The translations under genes and the position numbers were made by a program. Positions 1 through 6,804 of a stretch of 12,451 bases of DNA are shown one piece after another. Below the pieces are notes generated by a model that saw only the letters and a list, made by a program, of their open reading frames with translations, did not search any database and had not been told where the DNA came from. Each line of letters starts with the position of its first letter. The stretch's first letter is position 1. This DNA comes from JBCBJZ01 sp038522635 (GTDB taxonomy: Bacteria; Pseudomonadota; Alphaproteobacteria; Rhizobiales; Hyphomicrobiaceae). The stretch spans positions 1-12,451 of the forward strand of contig JBCBJZ010000111.1 in NCBI GenBank assembly GCA_038522635.1, given 5' to 3'.

Positions 1-1388
1 AACACCTTGCGCTTTTCGGTATCCACCGAGCTGTCGGCGGTATCGAGCAGCTTCTTCACTTCCTCGCTCTTGGTCAGGTCGTCCGGCCCGAGTTTGAAGA
101 AGTGCCCCGTGATCGCGGACGCATCCGGGATCGAGTAGGAGCCCCACGTCATGTGGTTGACCGGCGTCTGCCCGCTACGCACCACGTCGCGCAGCGCGCG
201 GTACTGCATGTAGTTGAGCTTGGCCCGGATGCCGACCTTCGCCAAGTCGCCGATAAGCGCTTCGGTGAACTGACGGTCGCGGTAGGCGTAGAGGTCGAAC
301 TCAAAGCCGTTCGGGTAGCCAGCTTCCTTCAGGAGCTGTTTGGCACGCTCAGGATCGTACTTGTACTTGGGCACGTCCGATGAGCAGCCGAACTGGTCGG
401 GGTGACACGCGCTATGCACCACGACAGAGGCCGGGCCGACCAGGTTGCGTGCGATCGCTTCACGGTTGACCGCATGCGCGAAGGCCTGGCGCACTTTTTT
501 GTTGGTGAAGAACTTCTGCTTCGATTGGCCCTTCACGTCGAAGGCCACGTAGGACACGCGGAACGTTTTGGCGTTCTCGATCGTGATCGCCGGGTTGGCC
601 TTCATGCGCTCGGCCTGCTCTTTGGGAACATCCCAAATCCAGTCGAGCCCGCCCGTCAGCAATTCACCGATCTGCGTGTTCATCTCACTGATGGTGCGGA
701 AGCGGATCTTGCCGATCTGCGGTTTGCCTTTCGGCGATCCGTCGAAGTAGCCGGTGTTCTTCTCCATCAAGACGGACTCGCCCGCCTTCGACGAAACGAG
801 CTTGTAAGGGCCCGTGCCGACCGGCGGTACAGCCGCAAAGTCGAGCTTGCCGTCTTTGCGTTTAGGCGCCTTATCGTAGTGACCGGATGGCATGATCTGA
901 CCGGCGTTGGCGAGGTAGGCCAGCGCAGGGGGGAAGGGGCTCTTCAAGTTGATGCGCACCTTCATCGGCCCGATTTTTTCGGCGTTTTTGATCCAGCTCA
1001 CGTTGCGGTACGTGATCACGCCTTTGCTTTTGTCGGACACGAAATTAAAGGTGTAGACCACATCGTCAGCATCGAAATCGCTGCCGTCGTGGAACTTCAC
1101 ACCCTTGCGCAACTCAAGCTCAAGCGAGGTGTCGCTCGTCCATTCCCACTTGGTCGCAAGCAGGCCTTTGAACTCGCCCGTCGTCACGTCGCGGAACAAC
1201 AAGCTGTCCCAGATGAGCTGACCCATGATCACGAGTTCACGGGTGTTGTTGTAATAGGGGTCGATCACATCGAGCTCGCGGGTCGTCGACCAGTTGAGCG
1301 TGTCATCGGCCTTCGAAGCATGCGCGGTGTGGTCGGCGACGAAGCCGAGGGCCAGCGCGCCCGCAAGTAAGGTCCAGAGGCGTTTCAT
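1..1388 (-). CDS. ABC transporter periplasmic substrate-binding protein, DppA/OppA type (SBP_bac_5), 3' end outside window
   Basis: Periplasmic solute-binding component of a peptide/nickel/opine-class ABC importer; it captures the solute and delivers it to membrane permeases that are not in the window. I translated 462 codons from the ATG at 1388 down to the left edge with no stop. Family members usually have 500-540 residues, so roughly the last 60-70 are missing. The N-terminus is a classical signal peptide: MKR, a hydrophobic core, then A-H-A at about 22-24 as the likely cleavage site. After it come the family hallmarks: a FHDGSDFDADDVVYTF segment near residue 100, a later VGTGPYKL segment, and VRQAFAHAVNREAI, all typical of SBP_bac_5. 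A GGGAGAG stretch about 11 bases before the ATG can serve as ribosome-binding site. It lies 253 bases after the flavin dehydrogenase gene, so it may have its own promoter. The ligand cannot be told; link to aromatic uptake is only positional. Confidence 0.9.
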   Translation of the reverse strand, partial: MKRLWTLLAGALALGFVADHTAHASKADDTLNWSTTRELDVIDPYYNNTRELVIMGQLIWDSLLFRDVTTGEFKGLLATKWEWTSDTSLELELRKGVKFHDGSDFDADDVVYTFNFVSDKSKGVITYRNVSWIKNAEKIGPMKVRINLKSPFPPALAYLANAGQIMPSGHYDKAPKRKDGKLDFAAVPPVGTGPYKLVSSKAGESVLMEKNTGYFDGSPKGKPQIGKIRFRTISEMNTQIGELLTGGLDWIWDVPKEQAERMKANPAITIENAKTFRVSYVAFDVKGQSKQKFFTNKKVRQAFAHAVNREAIARNLVGPASVVVHSACHPDQFGCSSDVPKYKYDPERAKQLLKEAGYPNGFEFDLYAYRDRQFTEALIGDLAKVGIRAKLNYMQYRALRDVVRSGQTPVNHMTWGSYSIPDASAITGHFFKLGPDDLTKSEEVKKLLDTADSSVDTEKRKV

Positions 1389-1604
1389 GGGTGTTGAACT
1401 CTCCCGGATTACGTTTCGAACTTGAGGTCCGGATGCAACGTCAGGGGCCTGATGAAGCGCGGTCTGACCCTCGCGCGTCACATCACGTGCAGCATCGTTC
1501 CACGGAACACGCGCGCTGTGAACCCCGCGGCGTACGATCGGCCGTGCGAGGTGCGCAAGGTGGCTAACGTTTGCGCAGGCTGCTCTGGCCCTGGGCAATG
1601 GGAC

Positions 1605-1625
1605 AGCGCTGATCCGCTCAGCGCT
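1605..1625 (-). terminator. Hairpin just after the flavin dehydrogenase gene, possible weak terminator
   Basis: Perfect inverted repeat AGCGCTGA / TCAGCGCT, 8 base pairs with a 5-base loop, centred about 27 bases past the stop codon at 1642 on the minus strand. No T-run follows on the minus strand, so it would be a weak intrinsic terminator or an mRNA 3'-end stabiliser between the bclA/dehydrogenase pair and the binding-protein gene. The rest of the 1389-1641 gap shows no further gene that I can support. Confidence 0.35.
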
Positions 1626-1641
1626 CTGGAGACGGGGTGGT

Positions 1642-3093
1642 CTAAACGCGGATGGTCTTGCCCGGGTTCATAATGTTGGCCGGATCAAGTGCGCGTTTGA
1701 TCGAGCGCATCATGTCGAGTTCAACGGCGCTCTTGTAGTGCTCATTCTCGCTCAGCCGTAGACGGCCGATGCCGTGCTCCGCGCTGATCGATCCGTTCAG
1801 CTTTGCGACGATGTCGTGCACGATCCGATTGATGGCCGTCGTCTCGGCCTTGAAGCGGGCGCCGTCCCAGTTCGGGGGAGCGACCGGGTTGTAGTGAATG
1901 TTGCCATCGCCTAGGTGGCCGAACGAACAGTGGCGGATGCCGGGGTAGGCTGCGTCAAGCGCCGCGTCGGCCTGCGCCAGGAACGTGGGCACCTGCGAGA
2001 CCGGCACGCTGACATCGTGCTTGATGCCGACGCCGGCGCGCTTTTGCGCCTCCGCCAAGTCTTCGCGCATCTTCCAAAACCGCGCAGCCTGTCCCTGCGA
2101 GGTTGCCATCACCGCATCGGTGATCAGACCCTGCTCCATGGCGCGGGCCAGCGCGTCTTCAAGGCCTGCGCGCAGATGGTCGGGCGCGCCTTGGCCGCTC
2201 ACCTCAATCAGCATGTACCAGGGGTGGGGTTGCGCCAGGGGATCGGCGAGCGGGTCGCTATGGCCCGGCACGTGTTCCAAGAGAAAGTCGATGATCGCCC
2301 GGCGCATCAACTCGCACGCACTCAAAGCGTCGCCCATCTGCTCGCGCAAAAGACGCAAGACGGCGAGGCCCGCGCGCGGGTCGGACACGGCGGCAAACGC
2401 GGTCTCACGGGCGGTCGGCCGCGGATGCAACCGCAGCACCGCACCGGTGATGATCCCAAGCGTGCCCTCGCCGCCGATGAACATCTGCTTGAGGTCGTAT
2501 CCGGTGTTGTCCTTTGCCAAGACACGCAAGCCATCCCAGATCCGCCCATCGGGCAGCACCACCTCAAGCCCTAACGTCAGCGCGCGCGCATTGCCGTAGC
2601 GCAGCACCTGCACGCCGCCCGCGTTGGTCGAAAGGTTGCCCCCGATCCGGCAGGAACCTTCTGCGCCAAGCGAGAGCGGGAACAGGAAACCCGCTTCGCT
2701 CGCCGCGCGCTGTACATCGTGCAGGACGACGCCCGCATCGACCGTGATCGTCGCGTCATCGGCATCGAGCGCGCGGATTGTCGTCATGCGGTTCAGCGAG
2801 ACGACCACTTCATTGCCGGTGTCGTGCGGCTGGCTGGCGCCGGTCAATCCTGTGTTGCCGCCCTGGGGTACGATGGCGACCCCGGCCGCGGCGCAGGTTT
2901 CGACGATGGCTGCGACCTGCTGCGTGTTCGCCGGGCGCAACACCAACGGCACTTGACCGACCCAGTCGTCGCGCCAGGACGCGCAATAGGGTGCCATGTC
3001 GTCAGGGCGATCGAGGTAGCCCGCCTCGCCGACGATCCCCTTAAGTAGGCCAAGCGTCGTCTCATCAACCTTCGTTTGGGTCATCGCGCTCAC
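1642..3093 (-). CDS. FAD-binding 2-hydroxyacid dehydrogenase, GlcD / D-2-hydroxyglutarate dehydrogenase-like
   Basis: Flavoenzyme of the VAO/PCMH type that oxidises a D-2-hydroxyacid (lactate, glycolate, 2-hydroxyglutarate or similar) to the 2-oxoacid and passes electrons to a carrier. 483 residues, normal for the family. The FAD_binding_4 domain spans about 45-225 with PQGGNTGLTG (76-85), GGNLSTNAGG (151-160) and GGEGTLGIIT (207-216). The C-terminal FAD-oxidase domain has HDVSVP (359-364), the metal/substrate motif GHLGDGNIHYN (392-402), SAEHGIG (437-443) and NPGK (476-479). The start is a GTG at 3093 whose bases overlap the TGA of bclA (GTGA), implying translational coupling; an ATG at 3084 is an alternative start. 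No signal peptide is seen, so it is probably cytoplasmic. The substrate is not readable; pairing with an aryl-CoA ligase suggests an aromatic or aryl-derived hydroxyacid, but this is inference. Confidence 0.88.
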   Translation of the reverse strand: MSAMTQTKVDETTLGLLKGIVGEAGYLDRPDDMAPYCASWRDDWVGQVPLVLRPANTQQVAAIVETCAAAGVAIVPQGGNTGLTGASQPHDTGNEVVVSLNRMTTIRALDADDATITVDAGVVLHDVQRAASEAGFLFPLSLGAEGSCRIGGNLSTNAGGVQVLRYGNARALTLGLEVVLPDGRIWDGLRVLAKDNTGYDLKQMFIGGEGTLGIITGAVLRLHPRPTARETAFAAVSDPRAGLAVLRLLREQMGDALSACELMRRAIIDFLLEHVPGHSDPLADPLAQPHPWYMLIEVSGQGAPDHLRAGLEDALARAMEQGLITDAVMATSQGQAARFWKMREDLAEAQKRAGVGIKHDVSVPVSQVPTFLAQADAALDAAYPGIRHCSFGHLGDGNIHYNPVAPPNWDGARFKAETTAINRIVHDIVAKLNGSISAEHGIGRLRLSENEHYKSAVELDMMRSIKRALDPANIMNPGKTIRV

Positions 3094-4685
3094 AACTCAC
3101 GTAGCTTGAAGCGCTGAATCTTGCCGGTCGCGGTCTTCGGCAGATCGGGTGCGAACACGATCCACCGTGGATACTTCCAAGGGCCGGCGCGCGCCTTCAC
3201 CTGTTCTTTCAGATTGGCTTCCAGGCCATCCTCGCCCGCACCCTCCTTCAGCACCACGAACGCTTTCGGCTTCAACAGGCCCTCCTCATCGGTGGCCGGG
3301 ACCACAGCGGCTTCAAGCACATCGGGGTGGCTGACGAGCGCTGATTCAACTTCGAACGGCGACACCCAGATCCCTGAGACCTTGAACATATCATCGGTGC
3401 GCCCGGCGTAAGTGAAATAGCCTTCCGCGTCGCGGGTGTACTTGTCGCCCGAACGTGTCCAGGTTCCTTGGAAGGTCGCCCGCGATTTGGCGCGCTGGTT
3501 CCAATAGCCGTCGGCGGCGGATGGCCCCTCAACGATCATTTCGCCGACTTCGCCGTCAGGTACATCGGCCCCCTCTTCGTCGACCAGCCTGATGCGGTAG
3601 CCGGGGACAGGCTTGCCCGACGTGCCGTAGCGGATGTCGTCAGGGCGGTTGGACACGTAGATGTGCAGCATTTCGGTGGAGCCAACGCCGTCGATCAGGT
3701 CAACGCCGAACTGCGCCTTGAAGCTCTCGCCCACGTCCGCGGGCAGCGCTTCGCCCGCAGAAACGCCGAACCGCAGCGCGGGTAGGGCTCGCGATGCGGC
3801 CACAGCAGCGTTAGCGCCCTCATGGTGGCTGGCGCAGGCGATACCCTCGGCCAACGCCTGCTCGCGATGTGCGAGCATGGCCGCGTAGAGCGTTGGCACG
3901 CCGAAAAACACTGAGACGTTGTGGCGGGCAAGCAGCGCGAACATGTCATCAGGTGTTGGGCGGCCGGGGTGCAGGATCGTCGTCGCCCCCACCGCGAGCG
4001 GGAAAGACAGCGCGTTGCCAAGACCGTACGCGAAGAAGAGCTTCGCGGCCGAAAGCACCACATCATCGCCCGTTAGCCCCAGCACCTGACGGCCGAACAA
4101 ATCAGCGGTGGCGGCCATGCTGGTGTGCAGGTGGCGGGTGCCTTTAGGCATGCCGGTTGAGCCCGAAGAATAGAGCCAGAAGGCGGTCTCATCGCGATGG
4201 GTATCGACCGCAACGGCGTGGGTCGGTTGACCAGTCAACGCCTGTTCCAGCGAGACCGCATAGGAAGGCGCTTCGCCACCGGCCACGAACACATGCGTCA
4301 GATGCGGCAGATCCCGCAGGATCGGCTCGATCACGGGCAGAAGGGCGGCCGATACGAACAGCGCCTTCGCGCGCGAATCGTTGAGGATGTAGCGGTACTG
4401 CTCGCCGGTCAGCAGCGTGTTGAGCGCCACCGGGACCGCGCCGGCCGCGATGGCGCCCAAGAACGACACCGGCCAGGCGAGCGTGTCATGCATCAGCAGC
4501 GCCACCCGCGTTTCTCGCACGATGCCGAAGCTCGCCAGCAGGTGACCGAACGCGTTCACGTTGCGCTCAAGTTGGCCGTAGGTCAGCCGTCCCGTGGGGT
4601 CGATGAAGGCGGTATGGGCCTCGCGCCCGTTCGCCAGATGGGGCTCCAGCAACGCACGCGCGGCGTTAAATCCTGCTTCGGCCAT
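3090..4685 (-). CDS. bclA: Benzoate-CoA ligase (AMP-forming aryl-CoA ligase)
   Basis: Cytoplasmic enzyme of the ANL superfamily that activates benzoate, or a close aromatic acid, with ATP and CoA to the aryl-CoA. This is the first step of both the aerobic box pathway and anaerobic benzoyl-CoA degradation. From the ATG at 4685 it has 531 residues, usual for benzoate-CoA ligases. Visible motifs: P-loop-like YSSGSTGMPKG (172-182), VSAGEALP (308-315), DGVGSTEMLHI (332-342), SGDKY (412-416), hinge GRTDDMFKVSG (428-438) and PKTATGKIQR (516-525) with catalytic Lys522. The SAGEALP and GSTEMLHI versions are typical of benzoate-CoA ligases. The reading frame stays open upstream to 5066, but that part crosses the divergent promoter and boxR and looks non-coding. 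GGGAGGA lies about 11 bases before the chosen ATG. It is divergent from boxR, which fits benzoyl-CoA control. Exact aromatic substrate is inferred from family resemblance. Confidence 0.88.
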   Translation of the reverse strand: MAEAGFNAARALLEPHLANGREAHTAFIDPTGRLTYGQLERNVNAFGHLLASFGIVRETRVALLMHDTLAWPVSFLGAIAAGAVPVALNTLLTGEQYRYILNDSRAKALFVSAALLPVIEPILRDLPHLTHVFVAGGEAPSYAVSLEQALTGQPTHAVAVDTHRDETAFWLYSSGSTGMPKGTRHLHTSMAATADLFGRQVLGLTGDDVVLSAAKLFFAYGLGNALSFPLAVGATTILHPGRPTPDDMFALLARHNVSVFFGVPTLYAAMLAHREQALAEGIACASHHEGANAAVAASRALPALRFGVSAGEALPADVGESFKAQFGVDLIDGVGSTEMLHIYVSNRPDDIRYGTSGKPVPGYRIRLVDEEGADVPDGEVGEMIVEGPSAADGYWNQRAKSRATFQGTWTRSGDKYTRDAEGYFTYAGRTDDMFKVSGIWVSPFEVESALVSHPDVLEAAVVPATDEEGLLKPKAFVVLKEGAGEDGLEANLKEQVKARAGPWKYPRWIVFAPDLPKTATGKIQRFKLREL

Positions 4686-4811
4686 GATCGTTCGCGTCCT
4701 CCCGGTTGCGGCTCGGCGGATCGACCGCCCGGCAGCATGGCGGCTTGGCGCCGCGCTGTTCGTTGAGGCTGAGATAGAGGGGACGAGGCACCGCTGTGCC
4801 TTGCCACGCCA

Positions 4812-4825
4812 TGCACTATAATGCA
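4812..4825. promoter_or_regulatory. Putative BoxR/BzdR operator TGCA-N6-TGCA overlapping a divergent promoter
   Basis: The sequence reads TGCA, six bases, TGCA. Repeats of exactly this form (TGCAN6TGCA) are the reported binding element of BzdR, the benzoyl-CoA-responsive relative of BoxR. Inside it lies a perfect TATAAT on the plus strand (4817-4822) and a TATAGT on the minus strand (4820-4815), so a bound regulator would cover the -10 of boxR and possibly of bclA. The -35 regions on both strands are poor matches. Another TGCA stands at 4845-4848. The site lies exactly in the gap between bclA and boxR, where autoregulation and bclA control would be expected. Binding itself is inferred. Confidence 0.6.
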
Positions 4826-4884
4826 TGTCGAGGCGGGCGAAAGCTGCAAAACGCATGCTGCTCGGCCAAATGAAGGACCCGATG

Positions 4885-5862
4885 ATGAGCGCTCCCCCCG
4901 TGCGCCCCAAAACCCCCGTGCGTCCCGCCAGTGCCGAACCAAAAACGTCGGCACCGGGGAAGCGCATCCGCCGGGATGGCGCGCGGGTCGATGCCGATGC
5001 CGCGTTCTTGCAGCGCGTCGGCGAGCGGCTGCGTACCGCGCGGGCCCGCCGTGGCATGTCACGCAAGGTGCTGGCCGCGGCTTCAGGCGTTTCGGAGCGC
5101 TACCTCGCTGATTTGGAGCGCGGGGCCGGCAACGCGTCGCTCGTCATCCTGCGCCATGTGGCGGGCGCCATGAACATGGGCATCGATGCGCTGATTGCGG
5201 ACGGGCCTGAGCCGTCTGCGGAAATGGCGCTTGCGATCGCAGCCCTTGAGAAAGTGCCGGCGGACGCGCTGCCGCAGGCGCGAGCGATGTTGCGCGCGAT
5301 GGCATCTGATGCTGAAGGCTCAGCGGCGCTCACGCCTTTGGAGGCGCGCGGCGGCCGTCTTGCCCTGATCGGCTTGCGCGGTGCGGGCAAGACCACGCTT
5401 GGCGCAAGGGTGGCTGCGGCGCGCGGTGTGCCCTTCATCGAACTCGACCGCGAGATCGAGCGCGCGAGCGGCATGGAACTCGCCGAGGTGTTCGAACTGC
5501 ACGGCCAAAGCGCGTTTCGCCGTTTCGAACGCGCCTGCCTTAGCGCGGCGATCGCCCGCTACGATGATGCGGTGATCGCCACCGGCGGTTCGATCGTGAC
5601 CGAAGTGGAGACCTACGATCTCCTCTTGTCCCACTGTCTGACGGTCTGGCTCAAAGCTTCGCCGCGCGATCACATGCTGCGGGTCAAAGCGCAGGGCGAT
5701 CTGCGGCCGATGGCGATGAGCGGCCAGGCGATGGCCGACTTGAATGCGATCCTCGACAGCCGCCTGCAGCTCTACGCTCGCGCTGATACGTCGGTTGATA
5801 CGTCCGCGCTGGACGAGGATGCTGCCCTGGCATCGCTGTTGGCGCTCTACGACGCCACTTGA
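4885..5862 (+). CDS. boxR: BoxR/BzdR-family transcriptional regulator (XRE helix-turn-helix plus shikimate-kinase-like domain)
   Basis: Benzoyl-CoA-sensing transcriptional repressor. The N-terminal XRE-type helix-turn-helix lies at about 42-101 (GERLRTARARRGMSRKVLA, then SGVSERYLADLERG). A linker follows, then a shikimate-kinase-like domain from about 156 to the end, with Walker A GLRGAGKT (163-170), LDREIE (187-192), FRRFE (211-215), TGGSIV (233-238) and RPMAM (274-278). In this family that domain is known to bind the effector benzoyl-CoA. The frame is open from an ATG at 4825, but a TATAAT at 4817-4822 would place the transcript start downstream of that ATG, and AAGGA sits 7 bases before the ATG at 4885. 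I therefore prefer 4885 (325 residues; known relatives are about 300). It is divergent from bclA and 144 bases upstream of the hydratase genes, which it might also control. Confidence 0.88.
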   Translation: MSAPPVRPKTPVRPASAEPKTSAPGKRIRRDGARVDADAAFLQRVGERLRTARARRGMSRKVLAAASGVSERYLADLERGAGNASLVILRHVAGAMNMGIDALIADGPEPSAEMALAIAALEKVPADALPQARAMLRAMASDAEGSAALTPLEARGGRLALIGLRGAGKTTLGARVAAARGVPFIELDREIERASGMELAEVFELHGQSAFRRFERACLSAAIARYDDAVIATGGSIVTEVETYDLLLSHCLTVWLKASPRDHMLRVKAQGDLRPMAMSGQAMADLNAILDSRLQLYARADTSVDTSALDEDAALASLLALYDAT

Positions 5863-5972
5863 TGGAGGGGCGTTATCCACGCGCGCGCTCAGGTCCGCGC
5901 GAAAGCTGGCTCAGCGCAGCGATGACCCCGTGCGCGTGCCACCGTTTTGGGTTACGCTCATATTCGCGCCCA

Positions 5973-5984
5973 CGTTCACGAACG
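5973..5984. repeat. 12-base inverted repeat upstream of the hydratase genes
   Basis: CGTTC-AC-GAACG, a near-perfect dyad 22 bases before the start of the beta N-terminal gene, in the 144-base gap after boxR. It could be an operator or chance; no TGCA-N6-TGCA site and no convincing -35/-10 pair is seen in this gap (5863-6006), so the hydratase genes may be read through from boxR. Confidence 0.25.
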
Positions 5985-6006
5985 CAACACGCATGGGGCC
6001 TTGGCC

Positions 6007-6387
6007 ATGTCTGCACCCACGCCAACGACTAACTTCCGCGATACCGACGATGGTCGCGCGGTCCACGATCTGGGCGGGCTCGCCTTCGGGCCGATCGACA
6101 AGAGCGAGCATGATCTTGCGCTTTGGGAGAAGCGGACCGACGCGATGTTGGCGCTGCTCTTTGCGCAAGCCTTCTCGGTCGATGCCATGCGCCGCACCAT
6201 CGAGACCTACGCGCAGCAGGAATACGAGGCGACGAGCTACTACGAAAAGTGGGTGAAGGCGTTGCGCAACTTGGTGGTCGAGCAAGGTCTGATGACGCGC
6301 GAAGAGGTGGACGCGCGCTTCGCCGATGTGCGTGCCCGTTTGCGCGATGCCGGTCAGGATGTGGATGATGGCGAGGTAAGTTGGTGA
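6007..6387 (+). CDS. Nitrile hydratase / thiocyanate hydrolase, beta-subunit N-terminal half as separate polypeptide
   Basis: Structural subunit of a cobalt-type nitrile hydratase family enzyme, matching only the N-terminal helical half of a standard beta subunit. 126 residues from the ATG at 6007; the open frame continues back to a TTG at 5947, but without family-like sequence. It shows HDLGG (20-24), GPI (28-30), the MRRTIE segment (61-66) that matches the conserved FRHAIE arginine region of beta subunits, and SYYEKW (77-82). In whole beta subunits that arginine contacts the oxidised cysteines of the alpha metal site. It corresponds in size and position to ScnB of thiocyanate hydrolase. It is also related to the small nitrile hydratase activator proteins (P14K type), which resemble the same half. 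The stop overlaps the next start (TGATG), implying coupled translation and equimolar production. Which member of the family it is cannot be settled by eye. Confidence 0.8.
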   Translation: MSAPTPTTNFRDTDDGRAVHDLGGLAFGPIDKSEHDLALWEKRTDAMLALLFAQAFSVDAMRRTIETYAQQEYEATSYYEKWVKALRNLVVEQGLMTREEVDARFADVRARLRDAGQDVDDGEVSW

Positions 6388-6731
6388 TGGCGTCGCAACC
6401 CGCAAAGGCCGCCTCCACGCTGGCACCGGGAAGCGCCTACCCCGGGCCGCGCTTCAGCGAGGGGGCCCGCGTGCACGTCGATTCCCGTGAGGCGATCGGC
6501 CATTGCCGCACGCCCTATTACGTGCGTGGCAAGGCCGGCACGGTCGCCTCGTTGGTCGGCATTTTTCCCAACCCCGAGCAATTGGCCTACCATCGGCCCG
6601 GGCTTCCCAAACTGCCGCTCTATCGCGTGCGCTTCATGCAGGCCGAGCTGTGGGAGGACTATGCGGGCGCGGCCGACGATCACCTCGATGTCGACATCTA
6701 CGAAAGCTGGCTCGAAGCGGCTGACGCGTGA
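6387..6731 (+). CDS. Nitrile hydratase / thiocyanate hydrolase, beta-subunit C-terminal (SH3-like) half as separate polypeptide
   Basis: 114 residues corresponding to the C-terminal SH3-like barrel domain of nitrile hydratase beta subunits, or to ScnA of thiocyanate hydrolase (126 residues). After a short Ala/Pro-rich linker it reads FSEGARVHV (23-31), GHCRTPYYVRGKAGTV (38-53), PLYRVRF (77-83), ELWE (87-90) and a final IYESWLE (104-110), the normal domain order. The RTPYYVRGK stretch carries the arginine that in whole beta subunits helps anchor the modified active-site cysteines. The ATG at 6387 shares one base with the preceding TGA; GTG 6384 and TTG 6381 are in-frame alternatives. Together the two pieces total 240 residues, close to one full beta subunit, so this is a split beta rather than a lost domain. 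A sequencing frameshift is possible but the tidy TGATG junction argues against it. Confidence 0.82.
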   Translation: MASQPAKAASTLAPGSAYPGPRFSEGARVHVDSREAIGHCRTPYYVRGKAGTVASLVGIFPNPEQLAYHRPGLPKLPLYRVRFMQAELWEDYAGAADDHLDVDIYESWLEAADA

Positions 6732-6762
6732 CGCTTAGCCGATGATCTAACGAACGTTTGCC

Positions 6763-6791
6763 GGACTGACGGCAGAACAGGACTGACGGCA
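6763..6791 (+). repeat. Two 12-base direct repeats ahead of the alpha-subunit gene
   Basis: GGACTGACGGCA occurs at 6763-6774 and again at 6780-6791, a 17-base period, in the 73-base gap between the beta C-terminal gene and the alpha gene. The first copy also forms a short TGCCG/CGGCA stem with 6759-6763. The second copy ends two bases before the AAGGAG ribosome-binding site. It could be a binding site, an mRNA element that tunes alpha translation, or a slippage duplication. Confidence 0.6.
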
Positions 6792-6804
6792 CAAGGAGTG
6801 CACG

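Noticed and set aside
402..1370. Open frame of 322 codons on the plus strand
   Set aside because: It is the exact antisense of the substrate-binding protein gene, His/Arg/Val-rich with no recognisable motif; a shadow caused by high GC.
1497..1508. GTTCC-AC-GGAAC dyad resembling half of an SOS box
   Set aside because: The spacing does not fit the alphaproteobacterial LexA site (GTTC-N7-GTTC); probably chance.
1422..1673. 83-codon plus-strand frame in the gap after the binding-protein gene
   Set aside because: No ribosome-binding site, no recognisable motif, and its end runs into the dehydrogenase gene; treated as non-coding.
4686..5066. In-frame upstream extension of the benzoate-CoA ligase gene
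   Set aside because: It overlaps the divergent promoter and the boxR coding sequence, is Arg/Ala/Ser-rich without family similarity, and a good start exists at 4685.
5320..5880. 186-codon minus-strand frame inside boxR
   Set aside because: Antisense shadow of the shikimate-kinase-like domain; no own motif.
5947..6006. TTG-initiated 20-codon extension of the beta N-terminal gene
   Set aside because: No ribosome-binding site before the TTG and the extra residues do not look like a beta-subunit N-terminus; the ATG at 6007 is preferred.
6007..6731. Split beta subunit as a frameshifted pseudogene
   Set aside because: Both halves are intact, each begins and ends at natural domain borders, the junction is a clean TGATG overlap, and the same split is known in thiocyanate hydrolase.
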